Source: Lingula anatina | Lineage: Eukaryota > Brachiopoda > Lingulata > Lingulida > Lingulidae | Length of the DNA: 53,912 nucleotides | Assembly: GCF_001039355.2 (NCBI RefSeq) | Contig: NW_019775763.1 | Location: forward strand, 64,001 to 117,912 | Direction of reading: 5' to 3' | In this document: in pieces, positions 24,297 through 35,659 of the stretch | Layout of the letters: every line of letters starts with the position of its first letter | Position numbering within the stretch: the first letter of the stretch is position 1 | Notes under the pieces: generated by a model | The model's input: only the letters and a program-made list of their open reading frames with translations | Database searches by the model: none | Told to the model about the DNA's origin: nothing | Position numbers and translations under genes: made by a program

Positions 24297-25203
24297 ATGG
24301 AAGATCGGTCGCAAAGTATAAATACCGGAGATATTTACGATACAATTAAGGTAAAACTTAAATCTGAGCCCATAGATTTAGTGCGCTTGGACGACGTTAG
24401 GGAGAATTGTGCTGTTTGCGGTTGCGGGGAGGGGGAAGAAATCCGCGCGTGTTGCTGTACCTCTAATACCCAAACTCTAGCTCAGAGCAGAGCCGCGGCA
24501 AGTATACCAAGTGTACATCACCATGCACAAAGTATGGCCCAAGATTTAAGTCTACGGCGGCGACGGGACACGGAGGATGACGACCGGGTTCACGATTCCC
24601 TCACAACCTCCCAACTCAGCTCCTCTAGTAGTAAACTTAGCGAACAGCGCACACTTAGACTGTCCCCAGACTCGGGGTCCCCGGGCTGCCAGTCTCCGGG
24701 GACACAGTCTGACCATTCCTCGGAGGAGTCGCGTGGTTCCAGTGCCGCACTCCAAGACATTGGTGTTAATGAGGACGGGGGTGAGGAGGAAGAGGAGGAA
24801 GAGGGGGATCAGCAGCGAGATGAGGAGGATATATCCGACCCCCCTCAGAGATTTACCGGCTTTTTCATCAGAGACATTATGCAGCCTGAGTTTGGCCGCA
24901 AAAAGGACTTGAAACCACAATTTCTCGTGGGCCATCATCATTTATATAATAATAATAATAATAATATTAGTAACCAGGTACAAATCTCTCAATCTCAGGA
25001 TGTGCACAATACCACGACCACACATCACGGTCTACAGACACAACAAAAACAAGCGCAGTTGCAGTCTCTGAAACAGCAAAGGGCGTCGGTGTCGGACGAG
25101 TCCCCGGGCGAGGACAGTCCTGACCAGAAGGCGGACGGGTCGCCCCCTCTATTGTGGCCAGCGTGGGTCTATTGCACCAGGTACTCCGACCGCCCCTCCG
25201 CAG
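24297..25203 (+). CDS. en: Engrailed homeobox protein, exon 1 (EH1 and EH2)
   Basis: Exon 1 encodes residues 1-302 plus the first base of codon 303. The start is the first in-frame ATG after the TATA box; the open frame upstream of it has no ATG. EH1, the Groucho-recruiting repressor motif, reads FFIRDIMQPEFG at residues 189-200. EH2, the Pbx/Extradenticle-contact motif, reads WPAWVYCTRYSDRPSA at 287-302. The rest is low complexity, as usual in this family: a Cys-rich patch (C38-C54), an AQDLSLRRRR segment (81-90), Ser-rich 105-160, an acidic run (E163-E169), six Asn (218-223) and Gln-rich 240-270. The exon ends CAG|GTAAGC at 25203/25204, phase 1, joining exon 2 at 40480. The nuclear protein is expected to be a transcriptional repressor in segment, neural or shell-field patterning. 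Long antisense frames inside this exon are shadows. Confidence 0.95.
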
Positions 25204-25239
25204 GTAAGCGTAAGTACCACCCAGTTTTTGTATCTTTGG

Positions 25240-25240
<1 letters not shown>

Positions 25241-25285
<45 letters not shown>
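25241..25285. repeat. (TTA)n microsatellite next to the donor
   Basis: An uninterrupted TTA run of about 45 bases, 37 bases after the exon 1 donor. Confidence 0.95.
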
Positions 25286-25370
25286 GTTTTTCGTCTTTCA
25301 ATGTCTTTGTTTCGTGTCTAATTTTGATTTTAAGCGACTCTTCATTTTGAAATGAGATTTTCTCTCTCTC

Positions 25371-25378
25371 CCCCCCCC

Positions 25379-25423
<45 letters not shown>

Positions 25424-25435
25424 TCTTCTTCTTAA
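25371..25435. repeat. Poly-C then (CT)n / (CTT)n microsatellite
   Basis: Compound tract: C-run at about 25371-25379, CT dinucleotides from 25384, ending in TTC/CTT repeats. Confidence 0.95.
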
Positions 25436-26150
25436 CAGAATGTAGAATAGCTAATATAACCCAAACATTTCCGACAGGCATTATAATACTGCCTAGCTCT
25501 ATAGAAGATGCAACTGAAGTCAGCTCCTCTTATCTTTGGCGGGTTTATAGTGAACCATAAATCTAATGACTAAATATCACGTAATTCCATCACACACTCA
25601 ATAAGCTTCAATGAAATTAATAATTAGATCATGATTATAATTACGTACTATTTATCGAACATTCAGGGCAATAAAATACAATTTTAGCACGCATTTCAGC
25701 ACACTTGTCTACTCTGATGAAATATTATGTAAAATATGTTTTTCAAAATGTAGGCATGATGGCGTCAGATATTTTTCTAATCAAACATATAAATTGCCTG
25801 GAAAAAAAAACAAAAATCATGTCCATCGTCAGTTTAAGTGTTTGGGATATTTATTAAACAACACTTATATGTATGTAAGAAGATTTATGTAGTCTTATGT
25901 ATCTAATGCTGTATTAATCTAGGTCAACAGTTTATATAACTGTCTGCTTTGAGGTTTAGGGACAACAGGGAAGTCATTACGAGACGATCAGTGGTGTACA
26001 CTGTTTTGAATGATGTCTTTATATCCCGAGATGACCACCTTCCGCGCCCCCTCCTCCTCCCCCCCCCCACCTCTACCCCTGTTAACGTACACTCCTTTTC
26101 GACCCTCAAGGAGGCAATGCCCTTAAAAAAGAGCTTTGTCATAACTGCGC
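25436..26150. other. Intron, AT-rich, nothing recognised
   Basis: No supported feature apart from a pyrimidine/purine-rich patch at about 26040-26090. Confidence 0.5.
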
Positions 26151-26420
26151 CTATCTCGCCCGGCTTTTATTTTCGTTTCTGACTGATTTATGGGTAGTAA
26201 CCGCTGCCCACAATTACGAGTCTAAAATAACGTTTTAATTTCCACATCTCGCCCACAAACTAAATACGTCTTTCGCGAAGGCCTTCAACTCCCCGAGATT
26301 GGCACCGGGGCATGGCCGCGTACCATTTCATGTCGCTGACAGAGTTATTAGCTTCGCAGGCTGGATTCTAAGGTTCGTTTACTATCGGAGCTGTGGTCTG
26401 GATATATTAAATGTTCGAGG
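26151..26420. promoter_or_regulatory. Candidate intronic enhancer
   Basis: A GC-richer island with CACAATTACGAG, TTTTAATTTCC and GAGTTATTAGC sites near the start of the intron. Function is inferred from composition and position. Confidence 0.2.
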
Positions 26421-26431
26421 GAATGACTGGT

Positions 26432-26450
26432 GTATATATATATATATATA
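26432..26450. repeat. (TA)n microsatellite
   Basis: Short pure TA run. Confidence 0.9.
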
Positions 26451-27231
26451 ACCGTCTTGTGCTAGTTAATTTTTTTGATCGTGTTCATTAAAGGTAATGC
26501 AGGGTACTTGTTGCATTGTTTGCTGTGTCAAAGACCGCCTTCCCCCCCCCCTCCCTCTCTATCGTAGGGGTCTGGTCTTGAAGAAATCAAGACAAACATG
26601 GTTCTTTTTTAAGAGTTATCTAAGAGCAAGCACACAGCTCCCCATTGTATGGCATACACTTGTTTCAAGTTACGTTCTCGGCGGATGATTAACCGCTTTA
26701 TATTGTGTATAAAATGGGGATTGTAATACACGTGTTAACCTATCTCATATAGAATAGATTCCCTATTTTCACGCAGACATGTAAAGTAAAAGAGTTCCAT
26801 AGCCACACAAAAGTCAATATAAGCATCAGAGTGTCGGTGTGCACCTGTAAAGTTTATCGGTGTTCTACATAGGCGCACATCATCTTGAGTTCTAGATCAC
26901 TAAAGTGCAAACCCGTTTGCGAAGACGCACAAGGTCTCTCTATAAACGCACTTAGGCAAACGAGACGTGGCTTTTGAAGTGATGTCCATTTCACCAATTT
27001 GTCAATTTCAGTGAGATGTTCATTTCTCTCCGTGTTGATGTGAAAGCGTCACACGAGCGTATAAAGTCGCACGACATAACACAATGTACTCAGACGAGTT
27101 AGCAAAGTCTACTATCTGTGCTTTCACTGGTAAAATCAATTATTTTTTTAACCGATTAATATTGAGACAAACATTGAAAATAACTGGATATATAACTTTT
27201 TTCTTCAGGCATTTAATCCTATAAAAATTGT

Positions 27232-27318
27232 TTCTGTGTCAGTAGTTAAACAGAATGGCAAAATTCAAATTTTTATTCTGTGTAACTACTGACACAGAAT
27301 GGCAAAATTCAAATTTTG
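27232..27318. repeat. Foldback hairpin with overlapping direct repeat
   Basis: Positions 27232-27256 and 27275-27299 form an inverted repeat of 25 bases with a single mismatch. The 18-base loop (27257-27274) itself contains AAAATTCAAATTTT, which can pair further. The block CAGAATGGCAAAATTCAAAT (starting 27251) then recurs directly at 27295-27314, 44 bases away. The stem-loop is 68 bases, the size range of a miRNA precursor, but also typical of a tiny foldback element. No protein is encoded. Confidence 0.85.
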
Positions 27319-28320
27319 AACATAATACACGGCATGATATACTTATCCAGACAACTATTTCAGTTTACCTGTTCTATGGAAACCAATCCCTCGTCTTTTT
27401 AAAGCAATATATCTGTGAAAATATGCTATTGTCTTTTGTGGAATATTACATAAAAAATGAGACGGCGACTAAAATATTGGTCTGCAGTTAAATTCACACA
27501 GACTTTCATATACCCGATAAAGCCGCTTCTGTCACAGACTGTTACAATAATAGACAGATAGGGGCTTGGAAACCATAATTAATTTTCACTGCCTTTGATA
27601 TGTTCCTTTTTTAACTGCACGTTATTATTTTTCTCTTCACAATGTCACTTGTTAAAGGAGCAATTTAGTGACATGTTTTCTGTAAGCACGACACATTCTA
27701 AGTCGGTCTTTTCTGTACTCGGACACCCGTAGCAGTGACGTTAACTGAAATTTTATGTACGGGGCTCTTTTTAAGTTATTTTACTAGTTATAACAAAAAA
27801 GAAAAAAACAACAAAAAACGACATCACCCAACCCAAGATGGTATATTGAAAGGATTAGGAGTTCAGATAAACCTAAAATTATTTCTATAAATTAATAAAC
27901 GAAATAAAGACGAAAAAAGCTCTTTCAAAACATGTTAATGTGTTTGAGTGTTGATATTTTTTCATTTAAATCTTTGGGCTTAAGAAGGCATTTGTTTATG
28001 AACAGTGCGACTTGAACCGTTTTGTGTAATAAATAATATTTCAGCAATACCAATATTATTCGCAATCAAGTTTTTTTACATACATACTTTCAATCTCTTG
28101 ATTTAAAAAAAAAATTAAGACAAACGCGTGTTTAAAATTAACACGCATCATTGCCTAGAGAAAATATGAATGGAGATAAATAGCAATGTAATTGTGAATC
28201 CAAGTCGTTAATGAGAACAGCAATTAAGCTAGTGCATTTTATTGTGAATATGCAGAGGATGCCGTCATATCTTTTCTGAAAATTCATTTTATTTTTTTAT
28301 TATTTTTTTATGAAACAGTA

Positions 28321-28433
28321 AAAAATACCACAGATTGTTACTGTTATCATCACATGTTATAAACTACTTATGATATTATAGAAAAATGAGGTGATTGTTA
28401 CTGTTATCATCATATGTTATAAACTACTTATGA
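28321..28433. repeat. 60-base tandem duplication
   Basis: The 41-base blocks 28333-28373 and 28393-28433 (starting GATTGTTACTGTTATCATCA) differ at one position. The unit length is 60 bases and the linker is more diverged. Confidence 0.9.
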
Positions 28434-29308
28434 CTCACGTAGTGACTCAAAATGTTTCTGTGTGCTGGCTAGCTGCTTGGATAATTACTCAAGGTAATCG
28501 CATGTTTATTAATATTAAAACCATTGATGGCTTATTAGAAGTTATTCTTTAAAATACGCAAAAAAAAAGTGAACTCATGATGACATGAAAGTGACTTAGA
28601 GCTATGTAAATGACTACATGTACGTAAATATGTGTTTCGTTTCACTTAATGCTATTGATTATTCAATTGATGTATAATTTATAGCCCGGTTTTTGGCAAA
28701 CATCAGTTTTGTTAACTAAGGTTTGTAAACCGAGATAAACACATTGACAGACATAATGGCGAATTTAAATACTGATAAAGTATTAAATATTGATATCAAT
28801 TAGAGAAGAAAATCGGCCCTGATGATTTTAATTTACCTTGGAAAAATGCATGTCTTTGCCATTAAAGATCTAAATGACACTAATAAAGCCAGCTGAAATG
28901 TCGATAGGGAAATCGTCTTCGAATTAATTATCTAATGGTAATGATTATTCTTTCCAAAGTCCAAAGTAAAATGAATATATATGATTTACAAGCAAATAAA
29001 AAGGTTTGTCAAGTCGGGATTTGCCTAAAAAGTATTGTTCTTGTTTTTCGGCCGAATTTTTCCAACCTTCTACTACATTATTTTGATGCTATAAATAAGC
29101 AAAGCAGTGTTGAATGCACGTATATATGAGGCTTTCTACATGTATATACGGGTGCCTGCATCAAGAACGCGAAATTAAAAATAACAAATTGAAAAAGGTT
29201 GGAGCAATGAGAACTTTCATATTTTGAGATAAATGTTAATATGACTGTAGTCAAATATTAATTTTTTTTGTTGTGGTGTAGGAAGCCAAACTTTAAGGTA
29301 AACATTGC

Positions 29309-29362
<54 letters not shown>

Positions 29363-32300
29363 TTGCAATTAAGCGAGATTCATCAGAGAAACTACATGAA
29401 ACATTTTTTCACTTTTTTACTTCACAAAGAACCCACGTGGAAATCTGATATCGAAGGAGTCCCGCAAAACAATTGTTAGGGCAATAAAGAGTATTATTTG
29501 CCTTGAAACGCAGGTTTGTGGTCGGATTCTGTGCCGCTTAACTGTTCTGTATTTCTCAAAAGAGAACGATATTTCTAGGCCTGTTGTATGATACTTGGGA
29601 TTGTCGGACAAATGATATTCTTTATAGCGCAAACTAAATAATAAGATTACAGTGCTTCTTTCCACTTTGTGTAAACAGCGAACCAAAATGTATATGAATC
29701 ATTAAAATCTAAAGAAAGGGTATCATTGATATGTATTGCTCCCAATTTCAAGCTGACTGTTCGATATATTTGTAATTATTTAATTTGTACTAATTTCATG
29801 TCAGTTTTTCAGTAACGCTTGATTCATAATCAAACGTGTTAGTGCTCTATAATGATTCGTTCGTACGGTGCGTTATAGTAAGTTTAATTATTTTTAGAAC
29901 TGTTAAATACGATATCCCCGACTATGCCTTTCCTTTATTGAACTTCTAGCATGCTTTGAGCTAAAATTTCTGTTCACACGTGTTTTTATTTTTCAAACTC
30001 AAAGTTCAATTTTCAGTCAAGTGACATCATATTCGAGCAACCAAGCACAGAAATAAACAACATTTGCGTTTTCCTTAAATAGAATGAAGTTGGACAATAT
30101 AATAGACAAACAATCAATTGACTGCGCGCATCAATTTTAATGTCTTGTATGGTGTTCTTATTTTGCAGAAAGAAGAACGGATATTAGCACACGCACCACA
30201 TATAACATTTCTCGATTTTTTATTACACAACACTCTTCCTCTATCTCCAAATAACTCTTCCTGGGAACAAATGGTTCCTCTTGAAAGGTATAACTCCCAA
30301 AAACCAGTCAATCCAGCGCTTTCTCTTCCCATGTTCGCACATTGTACGGCGGTCACAGGGTTGCGATGAAGTCAATATGAAAGACGTATCGAAAGAGTCT
30401 ATTGCAAAAACATTAAGCGTTTCCTAGTTGCAACTCGAGCCGAGGTTGGGTTTGCGTGAAATTGAGCTGAAACAGCAGCAGTTGCCGTATGCGTCAAAGA
30501 TGTAAAAGGCCATGTTAAAATTTATTGTAACTATGAGTCTCCCAGACGGAGTTGATAAAGCCCTCCCAACTCCGTGCGTGCAAAGGAATAAACCCTTCCT
30601 ATATATATGATATCTGTTGTATTCTAGGTTAAGTTTCTTTTAAAAACGGTTTTATTTCATTCCAGGTGTAAATAAATCTCTCTGTTTCATTTCAAAATTT
30701 CAGACTTCAGTTGAACATGTTCATTAAATCATAATTCAGGTAGCTTTTTATCGTGTCGGTTTGTTGGTCTTGTAAAAATAGATCTCTCTACAAAAGTGTA
30801 GAAGCAACCGTGCTTAATGAAAAACAGAGGCTACGAGCACCCCTTGCTTAGTGTACAGAAGTCTTTATCAATCGGTTAATAGAATGTCACTCCCCTCCCC
30901 TTCATCAGTTTATAAGTCTTTATAAAAATTTTAACATTTTTCATAGACGTGTGAATGAAAAAAGTATATATATCTAATTTGCAAGATTGAACCGCAAAAG
31001 ACAGTTTTCGGTTAATTTACCACTAGAGTGCCCACTAAGCTGAACATGGACTGTTGAGTTAGGTTATACCCCTGTCTCTCCCCCCCTCCCCGAGTGCCAT
31101 ATTTCTGTACAAAATCTATGTATTACACGGAAATACAATTATATATAATATTATAGCGTTATTTGTAAAGGTTTGTTCAGTTGTGTGATTGTCTGAAATA
31201 TTTTATCATGTTGTTGAAACACAATCCGTAAATTACTAAGACACTGTACATGTAGTAGTGCTATATGGTTAAGCGAATTCCCACTGGTAGATGTCGAGGA
31301 GATAGGACGTGTCAAGAAGGGTGTGTGTGCGAAACCCCTTTGAACTCTCCCTGTCTCCCCCCCCCCTCCCCCCCACCACCACCACCATCTCTTGACTTGC
31401 GCTGTCTGCCTCTTTTGCGAAATATCGCCTAAAACGGATTTCCCTTCATTAAAAATGTCAATTTCACCCATTTTTATGATCAAACAAATCATCTAAAAGC
31501 CTTTACTTCTTTCTCCACTTATTTTACCATATCTTGACACCGTAGCTCTATTTCTTTATCTGTTATTTTGATGTTGTTTCACGTTTCACAACTAATAAAA
31601 TTTAGTTATTTCAAGCGTGACATAATTTATGCATATTATAAACTTGCTTTATTTTGGTTTTTTAATCGCCCCTATGTCTCTTAGTTGTGCTACCACGACC
31701 TGACAATCTCTTCTAATATTTATGTGCACATGATGACATCGCTACTTCAAACGTATCTAGGAGCTCGACAATGAATTTTTACAAGGAATTATTGTGTTAT
31801 CTGTTACAGCGAGATGGTTTCCATTGATAAAAACCGACACCGTTGGCACATTTGATCTAAAAATCTAGCTAGTGTTTCTAAATATAAAGTCAATTTTTGT
31901 CATCAGTTGGCACTATATAATACTTCTGTGTTGATTTGAATCCGTAGAAAAATTCCCACAATTATCAAACAGCATTTTTACAATGTCTTTCATATTAACA
32001 TTATCAGTGATGTGAATGTTATGAATTGAGTAATATAATTAGTGCTTTTGTGTAAAAATACATCCTTTGGATCGGTATTGACTGTGAATTTCGCTAGAAG
32101 AAGTAGAATTTAGCAACTTGTGGATATATTTTTTTGATAAATATATATATGTAAGATTTAGTGATGGTATTAACCATAATGCCAATGAATAATTTATTTG
32201 ATACGAAAATTATTATGTTGATTTAATGGAGTATATGATTCCTGAATAATTGGTTTCTAGCTTCATCTGAAATAGACTGTGCATATATGGCCCAATTTCT

Positions 32301-33180
32301 AACGTTGTTTCTCCACAGATTATTTTAATCCACCAACAAATACGTTATTATATGTCACTCACTTAAATTCTCAAAAAAAAAAAAAAAAAAAGGAAAAAAA
32401 AGTTTCGCTTGATTTGCTCTATAACTGAAACGTAACTATGCTAACTGTATTTATTTGGCTTCAAAGTTAAATTTCATTCTCTAACTTGTTTAAAAATGTA
32501 TAAGATCTGTGCAACAGCATTTAAGATGCATAAAAGAAAGTATTGTAATTGTGTTTTATTAGTCTCGGCAAATTTCCCTACAGATATAATTGTGATATCA
32601 TTTTCGGATAACCCGCGTATTTAAGTGTTAATTTTTTTAGGACAAAAGTTATTTTAATGTTTCATTTGATTACGGTTTTTATGTAGCATTTAAATAAATA
32701 AGAGCAGAGAAACTTGCAGAAATAGAACCAAATGAAACATTTTCAGATTTTATTACATTTCACTTTGTTTTATTTTGTCTCAGAAATTGGACAAATGTGG
32801 AAATATGTGGTATTTTTGAAATTTTTGATTCAAACTTATTTCATAATTAACTAATTTAGGAAATATTAATATGCCAGAGATGTAAATGAATTGTACATGG
32901 AAATGTCCATGAGCTTTAGATAAAACATTGCTTTATAAGACTATGAAAATAATTTCTTTCCTAAGCACGCCATTTGTATCATTTTCAATTTTTATGAATA
33001 CACACCCACGCTCATTATTTTTACATAGCACAACACTAGTACATATACATCATTTTATCTTGTTATACGTAATTCCTTAATGCGGGCTCCACTTCTTACT
33101 GTGTTGATTCATACAGAATTTGTCACTATTTTACTGGCCTAAATACTGGTCTATCTAGGAAAATAAACGCACGTGCAATT
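28434..33180. other. Intron, AT-rich, few recognisable features
   Basis: It contains a long (TTA)n tract at 29310-29363, pyrimidine-rich low complexity near 31360-31390, and a poly-A at about 32372-32400. Open frames of up to about 110 codons in this stretch contain low-complexity runs or no recognisable domain. Confidence 0.5.
29310..29363. repeat. (TTA)n microsatellite
   Basis: Uninterrupted trinucleotide run of about 54 bases, the longest trinucleotide tract in the window. Confidence 0.95.
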
Positions 33181-33560
33181 TCGAGCTATATAGTCTTTGT
33201 TCAGCCGCTCATGCCGTAACAACAATACTTGATTTAAATTCCACGTGCGTAGGAGACACCAGATCGTGCAATAAATCAGTCACAACTTGCAAGTGTTTGT
33301 TGGCGCCAGATAAAATGAACGAAAACTCCAATTCATTTTGGACTTGACAAAGACATAGGAGGACAAGATAAGAGAGAACAATGGCGGCCATTGTTTCAAT
33401 TGTCTGATGAAGTAATTAAAGTGTAAGGCAGCCCTAGAGACAGGTGTTGATTACAACCAAGTGAGCTTACAAACTAAGAGATAATTCAATTAGCAACCGG
33501 CATGATAAATAAAGAAGTCAACTGAACACTGTGGGCTCCAGCACTACAACACAGGATGGG
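33181..33560. promoter_or_regulatory. Candidate intronic enhancer with palindromic SOX-type site
   Basis: A mixed-composition block in AT-rich intron. It holds AACAATGGCGGCCATTGTT (33377-33395), an exact inverted repeat of a SOX-type ACAATGG site with a one-base spacer. A CAATTGTC and an AAGTAATTAAAG site follow within 25 bases, and GGTGTTGATTACAACC, AATTCAATTAGCAACC and GCATGATAAATAAAG lie further on. The cluster is typical of a developmental enhancer, but function is inferred. Confidence 0.35.
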
Positions 33561-33752
33561 AGGGAATGATGGGGGTATTTTTAGGCATTGAATAGAAAGG
33601 TAATATTTTTTTTGCCTTTGTTTGTCTTTACTTTTCAGACACTCCAATAATACTGGTCTCTCTTTGTAACCCTTTTTATTCTGATTTTCGTAATATCTTT
33701 TCAGTAATTGGCTAACCCAGGCATTTTATTAAATCAAGCTCTCTCTACTTTA

Positions 33753-33757
<5 letters not shown>

Positions 33758-33785
<28 letters not shown>
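33758..33785. repeat. (CT)n microsatellite
   Basis: Pure CT run in the intron between two candidate regulatory islands. Confidence 0.95.
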
Positions 33786-33788
<3 letters not shown>

Positions 33789-33819
33789 TGCCCACGTGCT
33801 CTCATGTTCGTTGTTGTTA

Positions 33820-34190
33820 TGTTGATACTTCCCTGTGATGAACGACTGATTTCAGGCGGGTAACGCGCGGCTGGAGCAGCCTCATTATTAGACCAGACAG
33901 TCACGAATTATCAGCAGAAACTGATCTCGGCTTTAACGCCGCCGAGGGTGGATTTCAATTAATTGATAAATGAACTCTTTCAACCGAAGTCCGTGTTAAG
34001 TCGGCTGATAAAACGAGTCTCGTGTAATGCGGTGTCCTTATTAAGAAACCAATTAAGACAATTAGATTAATTACACTTAAGATTTATTACGGATGCTCGG
34101 TTTGAGATCTGCGTTCCCGTCTGTTGGCCTTGTGACGAAGAACCGGGCCGAAGAGCGCGCGTGTTTGTTTGATCATTGCATCGTGACTGC
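33820..34190. promoter_or_regulatory. Candidate intronic enhancer rich in homeodomain sites
   Basis: GC-rich segments alternate with TTTCAATTAATTGATAAATG, AACCAATTAAGACAATTAG and ATTAATTACACTTAAG. The high density of TAAT/ATTA cores in an otherwise GC-raised block is what one expects of a homeobox-responsive or autoregulatory element. Not verified by conservation. Confidence 0.35.
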
Positions 34191-35640
34191 ATGCTTAAGT
34201 TGAACAATATTGTGTATACACGCATACACTGTTAAATATAATCTCACTGAACCACGCTCACAATGTGGCTTCATGATCAGAAAACTAACAAACGTATGGA
34301 ACCGAATCACCATTCTGAGATTAGAAAATCATCAGCAACAAAAATTGCGCCATGCAGATAAAAATTACAAACAGACAAACAAAAATTAAATATTCCGTTT
34401 CTCTTTTAAGATGTGTAATCTGAGATGTATACAGTGGTTACAACAATTTTTGCCTTCAAAAGAAGTAGTGGGAATGCGTGTTGCATGATTAATGTCATGA
34501 TGGCACCCAGAAAACAAAGAGGGTTTATAAAATATGAAAAGTGTCGAGAAGGCCTATATCTGTAGAGCTGGCAGAATAAGCTAAATATATCAGCACCGTC
34601 ACTTAAGCGAATGAGGCGGCTTAATTATTATTCGATATAGACACGTGACTAACTTTTATGATGTAAATTTTATTCTTTTTTATGGAGATTTCAAGAAAAA
34701 CATGGCTAAATGTAAATAGAGTGATAAAATGCAATAAAAAATATTTCAAGCTAAGTGGGAGACACGGATTCAGTTGTAATCGTTACTCCCTCCCGAATAA
34801 CCGTCTATCCTGTCTTAAATATGTTTTTAGATATATTGTCCTCAAACGAACAAATTGACGGCGATGAAAAAATTCATATGTCCTAAGCTGACGGAAGTAG
34901 ATATCGTTTGTAATCGTTATTAAACCCGAGTTCTCTAGTGTGCTGAGGCAATGACGTAATAGCAGTAGTTTTATTGACTTTGTAAATTCATTTCTCGACT
35001 GAGAGTTTATTAAAGTCTGTTAAACACAAAGGAACAATAACGATGCAAGAAGATGAAGGTTTTCATGTATTTAAATAAATTATTCCTTATGATGTCTGAT
35101 TTTAGGTGGAGGACGAGTGCGTTTATCATTAATTAAAAAAACCTGTTTACAATACTTGCTGAGGGTTTCATAATTACATAATTTTTTTTTTTTTTTTTTT
35201 TGGTCTGTTTGTTTTTACGTTCTGAAGTTTTAACGTGTCTCTGGCGCTAACTACCGTACAGTTTGAACATATTTAACAATTCAGATGTTTTTAAAGAGTT
35301 CCATTCTCCGCTTCTAGAATGAGTTAGGACAATTTTTGTTCCAGAAATGCGGAAGTTTATTCAAAATATTCTCAATATAATCAGTTAAGGGATCATATAG
35401 TGCAAGTGTCAAATGAAAGAGCGATTTACGTGTATTTGAGAACGGGCTATGATGATTAAAACTATTGTTTCCATAGAAGATTATTTCATATATTTAATAC
35501 TTAGAGTATGTCCAACACTACAGCACATTGTCCTTCTCTTCAGCTTAGCAAAATATAGTACAGTCCATTCCTCACACAAATATCAGTCAGAAAAAAAAGC
35601 TTACACGATTCTAATTTCAAAAACCACATTCCGTGCTACC
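34191..35640. other. Intron, AT-rich
   Basis: A poly-T tract at 35182-35201 and no supported gene. The patch at about 34570-34640 (CGTCACTTAAGCGAATGAGG) is slightly GC-richer. Confidence 0.5.
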
Positions 35641-35659
35641 GAGTTGAATATCAACTTTG

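Noticed and set aside
24552-24941. 129-codon antisense ORF within engrailed exon 1
   Set aside because: It overlaps the well-supported engrailed coding frame on the opposite strand; length is explained by GC-rich codon bias of exon 1.
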